64,000 nucleotides of DNA from Pseudomonas chlororaphis subsp. piscium (GTDB taxonomy: Bacteria; Pseudomonadota; Gammaproteobacteria; Pseudomonadales; Pseudomonadaceae). Numbering within the stretch: position 1 is the stretch's first letter; the number at the start of each line of letters is the position of its first letter. This document shows, piece by piece, positions 16,146 through 23,829 of this stretch. Made by a program: the position numbers and the translations under genes. The notes below the pieces were generated by a model, which ran no database searches, had not been told where the DNA came from, and saw nothing but the letters and a program-made list of their open reading frames with translations. Where the stretch lies: NCBI RefSeq assembly GCF_003850345.1, contig NZ_CP027707.1, positions 6,563,001 to 6,627,000 of the forward strand, given 5' to 3'.

Positions 16146-19100
16146 GTGCACCCGTTGGGAGCCTGAGCTCTGGCCCGGCTTGCGAAGCCGGAAAACTGAT
16201 CGTCCAGGTGATCGGCAAAGATCACCCTGCCAGCCAGAAAGTCGTGTTGTGCGATGACGCCAACAAAGAGCTGAAGGGTAAACCTGAACCGCAGGACAAA
16301 GACCTGTGCAGCAGCGTGCTGCATGTGTGGGATTGCGCAGGCCAAGCCAAGCGTCAGCTCTGGCTGGAAATCGCCTCGACCCAGGGCAAGCCGATCCGCC
16401 TGCCCCTGCTCGACAACGTTCGCACAACCCCGCGTCAAGCGGATGCCCAATGGAACCAGCTGGTTCCGGTCCTGCCCTTCGTCGCGCTCCCCGGATCGAA
16501 AAGCGCCTATGACCTCGGTACACCGGTACTGGCCCGCGCGGGTTATGTCTATGTGTTCTACCAGAACAAGCTATGGCGCGAACTGGAAGTACGTATTACC
16601 GAGGGCAAGACCACTTACCACGATGTCGATGTCGCTCATTATCGCCAGGGCAAAAGCTTCAAAGCCGGTGAACGCAAGGCCAGCGGTCAGCCGCTGGAGG
16701 ATATCTGGCTGCCCGCCATCTGGAACAACCAGCGAGTGCATGATCTGCGGCTGTGTTTTTGCGAAATACAACTCAACGCCCCTCGCCTGCAACGCCTGGA
16801 GCAAGATGCCAAGCTGCGCGATCAGCGCTGCAAAAGTTTCGACCTGAGCTGCTCGAATGCCCGCTTCAAAGAGCGGTACAAAGACAAGCCGGACGGCAAG
16901 GCCATGCTGCAGGCCTTCTCCAACTTCGATGTGCGCAACTACGCCAACCAGACCGCCGCGACTCAAGCGACCGTCGTCAGACGCAACCTCGACCTGGGTG
17001 CATTTCCGCTCAGTGTGGCGGCGCCCCAACGCCCGCGCGAGCCCGGTTATGAATGGCTGCTCGATCATCCTGGCCGTTACCTGTGTGACCTCGCAGGACA
17101 GTTTCCTGCCACCGCCAGCCAGCAAGCCAAGGCGTTTCTCGCCCAGTGCGCCCAAGGCAGCTCGCCCGAACGCACCGAGCTGCTGGAACTAAGCGCCATC
17201 GCCGATGCGCTGGAAGCCTCACTGCCCGCCCCCAAAGCCGAGCCAGGCAGCAAACCCGAACCAGCAGCCGAGACAGCCGACCTGTGGCAAGCCCAGGCCA
17301 GTGTTCCCGACGCCCTGACCAAAGCCAGGCAACGGCAAATCTGCGGCATTTTGCTGGAGGACCCACGCTATCGCTTGCGGCACTTGAAACAGCGCCTGGA
17401 AACCCACCACGAGTTGCTGAAACTCTGCGCCCGCCATGCGACCCAGCAGGTCAACCATGCCAGCGCGTTACTGGTGCAACAGTTGGTGGTGCCACGCAAC
17501 CTTCAGGGCAAACCCAACCCTCTGCATGCCAGCCTGGAAAAGCTCGGTACCAAAGGCAAACAGGACATCAACCGCTGCACCGCGACGGTGGAGCGGGCCA
17601 TGGTCTGGCAGCACATGAACAGCGCCCAGAACCTGCTGGCCGAGAGTTTTCAACAAACCATGACCCAGCAGGCCCTGGCCGATCACCTGAGCCTGGACGG
17701 CTTCGATTATGTCTCGGCCCTGTTCGTCATCAGCCAGACCGTGGCCGCGCTCGCGGCCCCTCCGTCACGCCTGGACCCGCTGGCGCCAAGCGGCGACGTG
17801 ATCGATGCGGTCAGCGGTGTCAGCCTGTATAGCCCCAAGGCCAGTCCCGGACAGACGTACCTCGCCTCGCTCGCCAACGACGCCAACGCACCACTGCATG
17901 TCATGCTCTGGCCAGAGTGCGACATGGAGCGCGTTTGTACGCCGTACAAGGTGCCAACCAAAACAGCAGAAAATCAGGGCGATGGTCAATTCCGCGCCAC
18001 CGAACTGGCCAAGAATGAAAACAAACCGGCGCCCACTGCCGAAAAACAGACCACCCTGGACGCCAGTATTGTTGCCAATCTGCTGGCCGGGGCCAGCTTC
18101 AACAGTTTCCTGATCACCAGCGGCAAGAACCTCAACGGCGCGCTCCTCAGTATCTACGACACCCTGCAAGGTGCAGTGGATACTGCTCTGGCGGCCATCG
18201 ACACACCGCGTACAGCAGCCGCACAGGCCGCGACTGACGCCAGGACCAGCAATGACGCCAGCACCCAAGCCAGCGAACGTCTAGAAAGATCCCGCGCCAA
18301 CCTGGGTGCCCGCGCACGTCCCGTTAATGTGCGGTTGCATGCCCAAGGCGTCGAACAGCTACGCAGCATGCTGCCCAACACTTTTGGCCCGGCCTACTTC
18401 ATGCGCCGTAGCCAGGTCACGCAGAACTATTACCTGTTTGGCCTGGAGGACCTCCCTTCACGCGAGGCGGTACCGAGAACCTTCTACGGCGAATTCCTCG
18501 ACCGCCGTGGTCGGCTGCTCGGCAGTACCGACCGCGCACGTATGCCTGCGACTGGAGTAGAGACCGCAGAGCATCTGGTTTTGGTCATTCCGCGTAATCA
18601 CAGCACTGCGCAACTGGTCAGTAACATGAACAAGCAACTGACTGCAGCTCAGCAGTCGGCAGCTGGCGCCAGCGCTGCAAATATCCGACTGACCGAAGCC
18701 AATACCGCTTTGGCAGATGCCCTCGACCAGCACAGCACTCGAAGCAATGCCCTCGCCTTCCGGATTTTGAATTCACGCCCGTTTTCTGTGGGGGTATTGA
18801 TGCTGGAGTTGTGGAATGTGAATGCTGAGTGGCAAGGAAGGGAGGCGGCCAGTAGAGAAAAAAGTAAATATAGAGCTCGAGTTGGTGTTTTGGGTGCAGG
18901 AATTGATCTGATCATTGCAATGGAAGCACTGACAGTAAAGTTGGTAGGCACCCAATCAGCTCTCGCATCAGCCCGAAAAACGATTTATGAAATAGCTGAT
19001 AAAGACGCAAGAAAATGGTTGGGCAAAGCAATAGCTGAACGAGTTACCAAAACACTCACTGCCCGTCTAATAGCTCAATCTATTTCTGGTATCGTTTTTG

Positions 19101-19933
19101 CGGGACTCAGTCTTTACGATGCTTGGTATGCTTGGCAGTGGAACGATAATGCGATGTATGGCTATTTGCTTATGGCTGGCGGTGCACTGGTCGGCGTCGC
19201 TTCCGGGCTCATCACGGCAACACCGGTACTCGGCTTACATCCGTTGGGTTGGCTGGCACTTTTGCTGATCGGTGCTGGCGCCGGTCTGGTGCTCTGGCTT
19301 AGTAGTACTCCATTAGAAGACTGGCTCGCGAATGGCCCCTTCGGTTCAGAAGGTGGTTCTGCCGCCCAGCATCTACTAGATCCTCAGGAAGCCCTCTATC
19401 GTCTGATCGGCCTGCTTGCCGGAATAGGTATAAAAATTGATAAGAATCCGCTGTACCAAGCTGACGCGAAACTGGACCCTAATGACAAATATCCTTTCCC
19501 GGTACGCACTGCCAATACGGTGATTCGAATAGAAAGCAGATTGCCCGGGCTTTTGGGAAGCATCGGTAGTCTCGGTATACAGGCTGACTGCCGGTTGTGT
19601 GAGGTCGTGACTACCTATTTCAGAGGCATGCCCTTACCCGGTGAAAAAAAGGTCCCCAATACTCCCTCCGAAGTTCAGGGTCAGCGTCTATACAATGATG
19701 CATTGGAGTTATATGTGAACACACCCACGATGGTGGTCCGCGGGACGAGCGGCCATGGTTTTCTGTGGGCGGTTCGTGCCCAGTTCGTTCTAAAAAACCA
19801 GTCTGAGTCACGTTACTTTCCAGCACCCGGGGTAAAAGACCCTACCCGCTATGGCCCTGCGTATGCCAAGGCAGACTTCAATAAGACCAATCAGCCGTTC
19901 TGGGCCGACGAACAGACCCATAAGGTCCAATGA
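16142..19933 (+). CDS. VasX-like T6SS effector (BTH_I2691-type), probable membrane-disrupting toxin
   Basis: A 1263-residue protein. The N-terminal region (about residues 10-200) resembles the VasX N-terminal domain, notably VPVLPFVALPGSKSAYD and RAGYVYVFYQNKLWREL. The middle (300-880) is mostly helical, with an Ala/Thr/Asp-rich stretch at 680-720. Near the C-terminus are hydrophobic segments at about 915-930, 980-997, 1006-1025 and 1035-1053, then a polar tail of about 200 residues. This matches the layout of pore-forming VasX toxins, which depolarise target membranes. From about 18770 (residue 880) the DNA becomes clearly AT-richer, suggesting a replaced toxin module. Its start overlaps the adaptor stop and its stop overlaps the first immunity candidate. 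Target and mechanism are inferred. Confidence 0.82.
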   Translation: MSAPVGSLSSGPACEAGKLIVQVIGKDHPASQKVVLCDDANKELKGKPEPQDKDLCSSVLHVWDCAGQAKRQLWLEIASTQGKPIRLPLLDNVRTTPRQADAQWNQLVPVLPFVALPGSKSAYDLGTPVLARAGYVYVFYQNKLWRELEVRITEGKTTYHDVDVAHYRQGKSFKAGERKASGQPLEDIWLPAIWNNQRVHDLRLCFCEIQLNAPRLQRLEQDAKLRDQRCKSFDLSCSNARFKERYKDKPDGKAMLQAFSNFDVRNYANQTAATQATVVRRNLDLGAFPLSVAAPQRPREPGYEWLLDHPGRYLCDLAGQFPATASQQAKAFLAQCAQGSSPERTELLELSAIADALEASLPAPKAEPGSKPEPAAETADLWQAQASVPDALTKARQRQICGILLEDPRYRLRHLKQRLETHHELLKLCARHATQQVNHASALLVQQLVVPRNLQGKPNPLHASLEKLGTKGKQDINRCTATVERAMVWQHMNSAQNLLAESFQQTMTQQALADHLSLDGFDYVSALFVISQTVAALAAPPSRLDPLAPSGDVIDAVSGVSLYSPKASPGQTYLASLANDANAPLHVMLWPECDMERVCTPYKVPTKTAENQGDGQFRATELAKNENKPAPTAEKQTTLDASIVANLLAGASFNSFLITSGKNLNGALLSIYDTLQGAVDTALAAIDTPRTAAAQAATDARTSNDASTQASERLERSRANLGARARPVNVRLHAQGVEQLRSMLPNTFGPAYFMRRSQVTQNYYLFGLEDLPSREAVPRTFYGEFLDRRGRLLGSTDRARMPATGVETAEHLVLVIPRNHSTAQLVSNMNKQLTAAQQSAAGASAANIRLTEANTALADALDQHSTRSNALAFRILNSRPFSVGVLMLELWNVNAEWQGREAASREKSKYRARVGVLGAGIDLIIAMEALTVKLVGTQSALASARKTIYEIADKDARKWLGKAIAERVTKTLTARLIAQSISGIVFAGLSLYDAWYAWQWNDNAMYGYLLMAGGALVGVASGLITATPVLGLHPLGWLALLLIGAGAGLVLWLSSTPLEDWLANGPFGSEGGSAAQHLLDPQEALYRLIGLLAGIGIKIDKNPLYQADAKLDPNDKYPFPVRTANTVIRIESRLPGLLGSIGSLGIQADCRLCEVVTTYFRGMPLPGEKKVPNTPSEVQGQRLYNDALELYVNTPTMVVRGTSGHGFLWAVRAQFVLKNQSESRYFPAPGVKDPTRYGPAYAKADFNKTNQPFWADEQTHKVQ

Positions 19934-20994
19934 TGAGTAAACCAGTCGAGCTACCATCTTATTACGCAATCGATTCCTATCATCCAGATCGGATTCCTGA
20001 GCAAAACGTATCTACGGAACGCAACTTATTGCATAAAATTTCTGGAACCCGGTTACCGTGGGGCAACACACAAGATGTGGCTCCAGACAACATCATGGAA
20101 GATCCAAAACCTAAGAGCATGCGCTTTTGGGAGCAGAGTGAAAAAGAGAAAGCGGAGATGAAAGCGAATGGTACATACGTGCCTCGTCCGCTTGAGCATA
20201 TAGATCTGCATTACAAGTATGACCACGAGCGTTTTCGCTTTGCAAAGCTACCATTTCGCTCCCAATTTTGGCTATCGCTTAAAATTTTTTGCAAGTGGGG
20301 GTTAATTATTCTTCTCCCACCTTCAATACTAACAGACATAATCTTCGAATTAGACTCCAGCAATTTTGACTTCAAAGAACTCATAAGCTACTCAACTACA
20401 ATTTTAGTACTTAAAACACTACTCGCACCTTGGATATTTAGCAGCATTATCATTAACTATTTCCCCAGATTTTGGTTTCGCCCCCCGAAGGGCCCCCTAT
20501 GGGAACTCAACCGTCGTACCGGACTGGTCACCATATTCGATTATAAAAATTTCAAAAAAGAAGGTGCGATTGAAAAAGTCACTGCGCCTTTCTATGAGTT
20601 TGATGCCTATATCGTCACCAGCCCAGACCGCCAGGGACTGGCCATGAACGGATTGTTCCTGATCCATCGCTATCGCGATATTCGCATCAACCTCAACGAT
20701 CTGATCACGCCCGATAACACTACACAAAAGCCCTGCGCCCTCTGGGACTTCCTGCAGAACTTCATGGATATCAGTCGTCCACTACCCGACATACCGATGT
20801 ACGAAGCTCATCGCCATCTGGATCCGGTGACTGCCGAACATGACCGTAAAGCCAGCCGCGAACCGCGCTACTGGATCGATATGGATGACGACACCTTCAA
20901 AGCCAAGGTCAAGGAAATGCTTGGGCGCATTGATGCCATCGACACCTTCAGCCGCCCGAATCTGATGGCCAAGCATGTGAAGTACGTAGACTGA
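19930..20994 (+). CDS. Candidate T6SS immunity protein 1 (membrane protein, tandem paralogue)
   Basis: A 354-residue protein with no signal peptide. Residues 1-108 are hydrophilic (motifs RLPWGNTQDVAPDNIMEDP, YVPRPLEHIDLHYKYDHERF), two hydrophobic segments lie at about 113-133 and 150-180, and a soluble C-terminal domain of about 170 residues follows (FWFRPPKGPLWELNRRTGL, FDAYIVTSPDRQGLAMNGL). I think it belongs to DUF6708, but could not check. It overlaps the effector stop (ATGATGA) and is followed at once by a close paralogue. A membrane protein directly after a VasX-like effector is expected to be its immunity protein, as TsiV2 is for VasX. The DNA is AT-rich compared with the flanks. The function is inferred from position. 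Confidence 0.7.
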   Translation: MMSKPVELPSYYAIDSYHPDRIPEQNVSTERNLLHKISGTRLPWGNTQDVAPDNIMEDPKPKSMRFWEQSEKEKAEMKANGTYVPRPLEHIDLHYKYDHERFRFAKLPFRSQFWLSLKIFCKWGLIILLPPSILTDIIFELDSSNFDFKELISYSTTILVLKTLLAPWIFSSIIINYFPRFWFRPPKGPLWELNRRTGLVTIFDYKNFKKEGAIEKVTAPFYEFDAYIVTSPDRQGLAMNGLFLIHRYRDIRINLNDLITPDNTTQKPCALWDFLQNFMDISRPLPDIPMYEAHRHLDPVTAEHDRKASREPRYWIDMDDDTFKAKVKEMLGRIDAIDTFSRPNLMAKHVKYVD

Positions 20995-22055
20995 TGAGCA
21001 TTCCGGTGCAGCCCTATTACGGGTCCGATGCCTATCGCTTGGATCGGGTTCCCGAGCAAACTGCTTCTACGGAGCGTGGTTGGCTGAGCAAGTTTTCAGG
21101 TACTCGCTTGCCGTGGGGTAACACCCAGGAGGTGGCGCCGGACAGCATCATGGAAGACCCAAAACCTGAGAGCATGCGTTTTTGGGAGCAGTGGGAAAAA
21201 GAAAAGGCTGAGATGAAAGCGAACGATACTTACGTGCCTCGCCCGCTTGAGCATATAGATCTGCATTACAAGTATGACCATGAGCGTTTTCGCTTTGCCC
21301 AACTACCTTTTCGCTCGCAGTTTTGGCTGTATATGAAGGGGATAGGTAAATGGGCGTTTATTATCTTGGCACCTATTACTGTTCTAGCTCATCTTACAGT
21401 CATGCCTGCATCAGTAGAAACACCATGGAATTTTACATATGACCTCTTAGTTAATCTCTACTCTTGGATGCTAGGAGTTCCACTCCTTTGCGGAGTGATT
21501 GGTCATATTGTCGTTAATCATTTTCCAAAATTCTGGTTCCGCCCTCCCAAAGGCCCTCTCTGGGAGCTCAATCGTCGTACCGGGCTGGTCACTTTCTTCG
21601 ATTACAAACACTTCAAAAAAGATGGTGTAATCGACGAAGTTGTTGCCCCCTTCTACGAATTCGACGCCTATATCGTCACCAGCCCAGACCGCCAGGGCCT
21701 GGCCATGAATGGGCTCTTCTTAATCCATCGTTATCGCGATATCCGTATCAACCTCAACAACCTGATCATTCCTGACAACACCACGCAGCGGCCCTGTGCC
21801 TTATGGGATTTCCTGCAAAATTTCATGGACGTAAGCCGTCCTCTTCCCGAGCTGCCGCTCTATGAACCTTATCGCCACCTGGATCCGGTGACCGCCGAAT
21901 ACGACCGTAGAATCGGGCGCAAACCCCGCTACTGGATCGATATGGATAACGACACCTTCAAAGCCAAGGTCAAGGAAATGCTGGGGCGCATTGACGCCAT
22001 CGACACCTTCAGCCGTCCCAACCTGATGACCAAACATGTGAAGTACGTCGATTAG
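20994..22055 (+). CDS. Candidate T6SS immunity protein 2 (membrane protein, tandem paralogue)
   Basis: A 353-residue paralogue of the preceding protein; its ATG shares one base with that stop (TGATG). The first 110 residues and the last 180 are nearly the same in both, down to identical DNA runs such as 20188-20225 and 21243-21280. The two membrane segments (about 113-185) are different: KWAFIILAPITVLAHLTV here against KWGLIILLPPSILTDIIF there. This suggests duplication followed by change of the region that may meet the toxin. It may neutralise a variant of the effector carried by rivals, or the two may act as a pair. Followed by a strong terminator. Confidence 0.68.
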   Translation: MSIPVQPYYGSDAYRLDRVPEQTASTERGWLSKFSGTRLPWGNTQEVAPDSIMEDPKPESMRFWEQWEKEKAEMKANDTYVPRPLEHIDLHYKYDHERFRFAQLPFRSQFWLYMKGIGKWAFIILAPITVLAHLTVMPASVETPWNFTYDLLVNLYSWMLGVPLLCGVIGHIVVNHFPKFWFRPPKGPLWELNRRTGLVTFFDYKHFKKDGVIDEVVAPFYEFDAYIVTSPDRQGLAMNGLFLIHRYRDIRINLNNLIIPDNTTQRPCALWDFLQNFMDVSRPLPELPLYEPYRHLDPVTAEYDRRIGRKPRYWIDMDNDTFKAKVKEMLGRIDAIDTFSRPNLMTKHVKYVD

Positions 22056-22121
22056 GCAGCGGGACAGGTATCGTTTCGTTCCCTTCCGCCCCAACCTGAT
22101 GATCACTCCGGCCGAAGATGG

Positions 22122-22178
22122 CCAAACTGCCTCCGGGCGTAAGCCGTGATGCTTGCGCCCGGAAGCGGTTTGGCTTTT
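22122..22178 (+). terminator. Rho-independent terminator of the T6SS operon
   Basis: Long imperfect stem CCAAAC-TGCC-TCCGGGCGTAAGC, loop CGTGAT, GCTTGCGCCCGGA-AGCG-GTTTGG, followed by CTTTTA. The T-run lies on the plus strand only, so it ends the hcp-to-immunity transcript. It runs into the stop codon of the convergent small gene. Confidence 0.85.
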
Positions 22179-22437
22179 AGTGCCCGATCCGCCACTGCAA
22201 CGCATCCAGCGCATCGCAGCCATCCTGCAACAGCAGATGGGCTGCATTGACGATGTGTTGCAAGTCTTGGTCGTGGACGCCTTTGAGGCTCAAGCAATTG
22301 AGACTGTGCATCAGGTCGCGGGTGGCCTTGAAGCGCTGGACGGCACAGCCGTGCAGGTCGGATGCCGGAGCGTTGGGGTTGAGGTAGAGCACCGGGGTGG
22401 TGGTGAGATTGCTGTGTAGCGGGATGAACTCAGTCAT
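22177..22437 (-). CDS. Small hypothetical protein (DUF3077/DUF6124-like)
   Basis: An 86-residue soluble protein starting MTEFIPLHSNLTTTPVLYL. The second half is helical with hydrophobic repeats (HIVNAAHLLLQDGCDALDAL). Size, N-terminal NPNAPASDLHG and helical ending recall the small DUF3077/DUF6124 proteins common in the P. fluorescens group, none with a known function; this is a resemblance only. GGAG lies 8 bases before the ATG. It is preceded by a long structured leader with an inverted repeat directly before the ribosome binding site. It converges with the T6SS operon but is not part of it. Confidence 0.6.
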   Translation of the reverse strand: MTEFIPLHSNLTTTPVLYLNPNAPASDLHGCAVQRFKATRDLMHSLNCLSLKGVHDQDLQHIVNAAHLLLQDGCDALDALQWRIGH

Positions 22438-22610
22438 GGGTGTTTCTCCGTGAATGCTGAAGAGTTACCACCCTATGCGGCTAAACAAAGAGGGTGGCAG
22501 CTGTACGCGGGTTAGCCGACCGGACCATTCACGGAAGTCCGGCACACCCGCAGGTGTCCCACGCACAGCCGCCATAGCAAATGCAGGCAGCAAAAAGCGC
22601 CAGCATTATA
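22438..22610 (-). promoter_or_regulatory. Structured 5' leader of the small gene (candidate regulatory RNA)
   Basis: Read on the minus strand, the 170-base leader contains three hairpins: ACACC-TGCG-GGTGT (22544-22557), CCGGAC...GTCCGG (22520-22542), and CCACCCT...AGGGTGG (22468-22497), the last ending about 25 bases before the start codon. It could control translation of the 86-residue protein. No known riboswitch class was recognised. Confidence 0.5.
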
Positions 22611-22634
22611 GGAGGGCGCTTGTGCGTCCGTGAA
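22605..22634 (-). promoter_or_regulatory. Candidate sigma-70 promoter of the small gene
   Basis: A perfect -10 box TATAAT (22605-22610, minus strand) with TTCACG as -35 (22629-22634) at 18-base spacing. The -10 lies within a GCGCC...GGCGC inverted repeat, which could be an operator. Confidence 0.5.
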
Positions 22635-22639
22635 CAGTT

Positions 22640-23373
22640 TCGACCGGCTAAGATCGGCCACCGATGCGTCGGTGACGGCCCGGACTATGGCGCCTGATAC
22701 GCCTCCCAGCAATCGGCAAACTGTTGCCACTCTCTACAGCTGAAATGTCTGTTAATACCCCAGACCGCAGCGTAGCCGCTGCCGAGCCTTGGCGAGGCTG
22801 CGATCGACCGCGCAGCGGTCGCCAAGCCAGGCGGCAGAGCCCGGTCAGGTATACCGAGTTGCCAGATTTACGGGGCTGCGCCCCGATCGCAGCCTGCGGC
22901 AGCAGCTACAGGGTTTAGCGTCGACCGGCAGGTCGCGTTTGACTTTGGCTTTTGATCTTGATCTACCCGCCCCATCGGGAGGCCGAGTGGAGGTGTTCAT
23001 CAGGGGGATGGCGCGCAGCGCCCCTCGACGTAGTCGAGGACATCGTATGGAGGTCGAAGCGAAGCCGACCGGAGTCGATGCCCCCTGATGGACGCCGGAG
23101 CGAGGGAACCTGAGCGCAGCGAAGGCCGTACGCAGGGGCAAGCGTTTTTTGGTTACTTTTTTTGGCGTTTGAAAAAAAGTGACCCGCCGTAAGGGCGGAA
23201 CCATAAGCGGCCGTGACCGCAGCAACGGATATGTACACCGTCCAACATCAGCAGCGAGGCCACCACCGCCATCGCGGGCAAGCCTCGCTCCTACAGATCA
23301 GTGGCGCCCCCATCAGTCCCAAATAGGGACCGATAGGTCCCTTTCTGAGAACGATCAAGTCACTCGAAAGGAT
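22640..23373. repeat. Repeat-rich non-coding region between the small gene and chpC
   Basis: No gene seen. At 22771-22910 is an imperfect long inverted repeat of the family GTAGCCGCTGCCGAG...GATCGCAGCCTGCGGC...GCTACA, also present at 49164-49296. From about 22930 to 23230 is a second element with a T-rich part (GTTTTTTGGTTACTTTTTTT at 23142-23161) followed by AAAAAAAGTGACCCGCCGTAAG; it recurs in many Pseudomonas genomes and is often misannotated as a protein. A solitary REP lies at 23271-23296. This patchwork separates the T6SS island from the conserved chp operon. Confidence 0.65.
23271..23296. repeat. Single REP copy
   Basis: ATCGCGGGCAAGCCTCGCTC followed by CTACAG, one REP unit without an inverted partner nearby. 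Confidence 0.75.
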
Positions 23374-23829
23374 CTAGGACAACCCTGCCTTCACCAGCAT
23401 CTCCTCCAACCCCAACAGATCCGGAATCTTCGCCACCTGCTCCCCCACCTGCACCGCAGCCTTTTCCAGCCGGCACAACGGCACGTCGACGTAGCTCAGC
23501 TGGCTGTCGAGCCGGCAGGAGCGCGGGATGCCCTGGATCACCAGGGCGATGAACTTCAGGCGCTCGCGGCCGCCCAGGGTGTTGAGCACGACGATGCGGG
23601 CGCGTTCGCCGATGGCGAGGGGCTGGCCGCAGGCGGCTTCGAAGCTGATCAGCGGCAGCTGACGGTCGCGCCAGGCGACAGAGCGCAGGTACCAGGGCGG
23701 CGCGTCGCTGGCGGGTTCGCCGCGCTGGTAGTCGATCAATTCGGCCACGGCGACGTTGGGCAGGATCAGGGTGCGGTCGGCCAGGGGCAGCAGCAGTCCG
23801 GTGAGGAAGCTGGCGCGGTAGTCATGCAT
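23374..23829 (-). CDS. chpC: CheW-like chemotaxis protein ChpC
   Basis: A 151-residue CheW-fold protein. It has the pattern LPNVAVAELIDYQRGEP, WYLRSVAWRDRQLPLISFE and an ERARIVVLNTLGGRE strand, as in CheW scaffold proteins that connect receptors to a CheA kinase. It is the last gene of the pilGHIJ-chpA-chpC operon, and its ATG overlaps the end of chpA by 8 bases (ATGCATGA). In P. aeruginosa chpB (methylesterase) lies between chpA and chpC; here it is missing, so the adaptor follows chpA directly. The product probably feeds extra receptor input to ChpA. Confidence 0.85.
   Translation of the reverse strand: MHDYRASFLTGLLLPLADRTLILPNVAVAELIDYQRGEPASDAPPWYLRSVAWRDRQLPLISFEAACGQPLAIGERARIVVLNTLGGRERLKFIALVIQGIPRSCRLDSQLSYVDVPLCRLEKAAVQVGEQVAKIPDLLGLEEMLVKAGLS

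Noticed and set aside
12158..22178. T6SS island as a prophage tail or complete T6SS cluster
   Set aside because: Hcp and VgrG resemble phage tail parts, but there are no capsid, lysis, integrase, sheath (TssB/C), ClpV or baseplate genes; it is an orphan effector cassette.
22512..22730. A 72-codon minus-strand frame upstream of the small gene
   Set aside because: It spans the promoter with a perfect TATAAT and the three leader hairpins, which explain the sequence better.
22845..23225. A minus-strand frame with a K/R-rich FFQTPKKVTKKRLP stretch
   Set aside because: This sequence comes from a dispersed repeat that is often annotated as a protein by mistake; it has no conserved fold and spans the repeat border.
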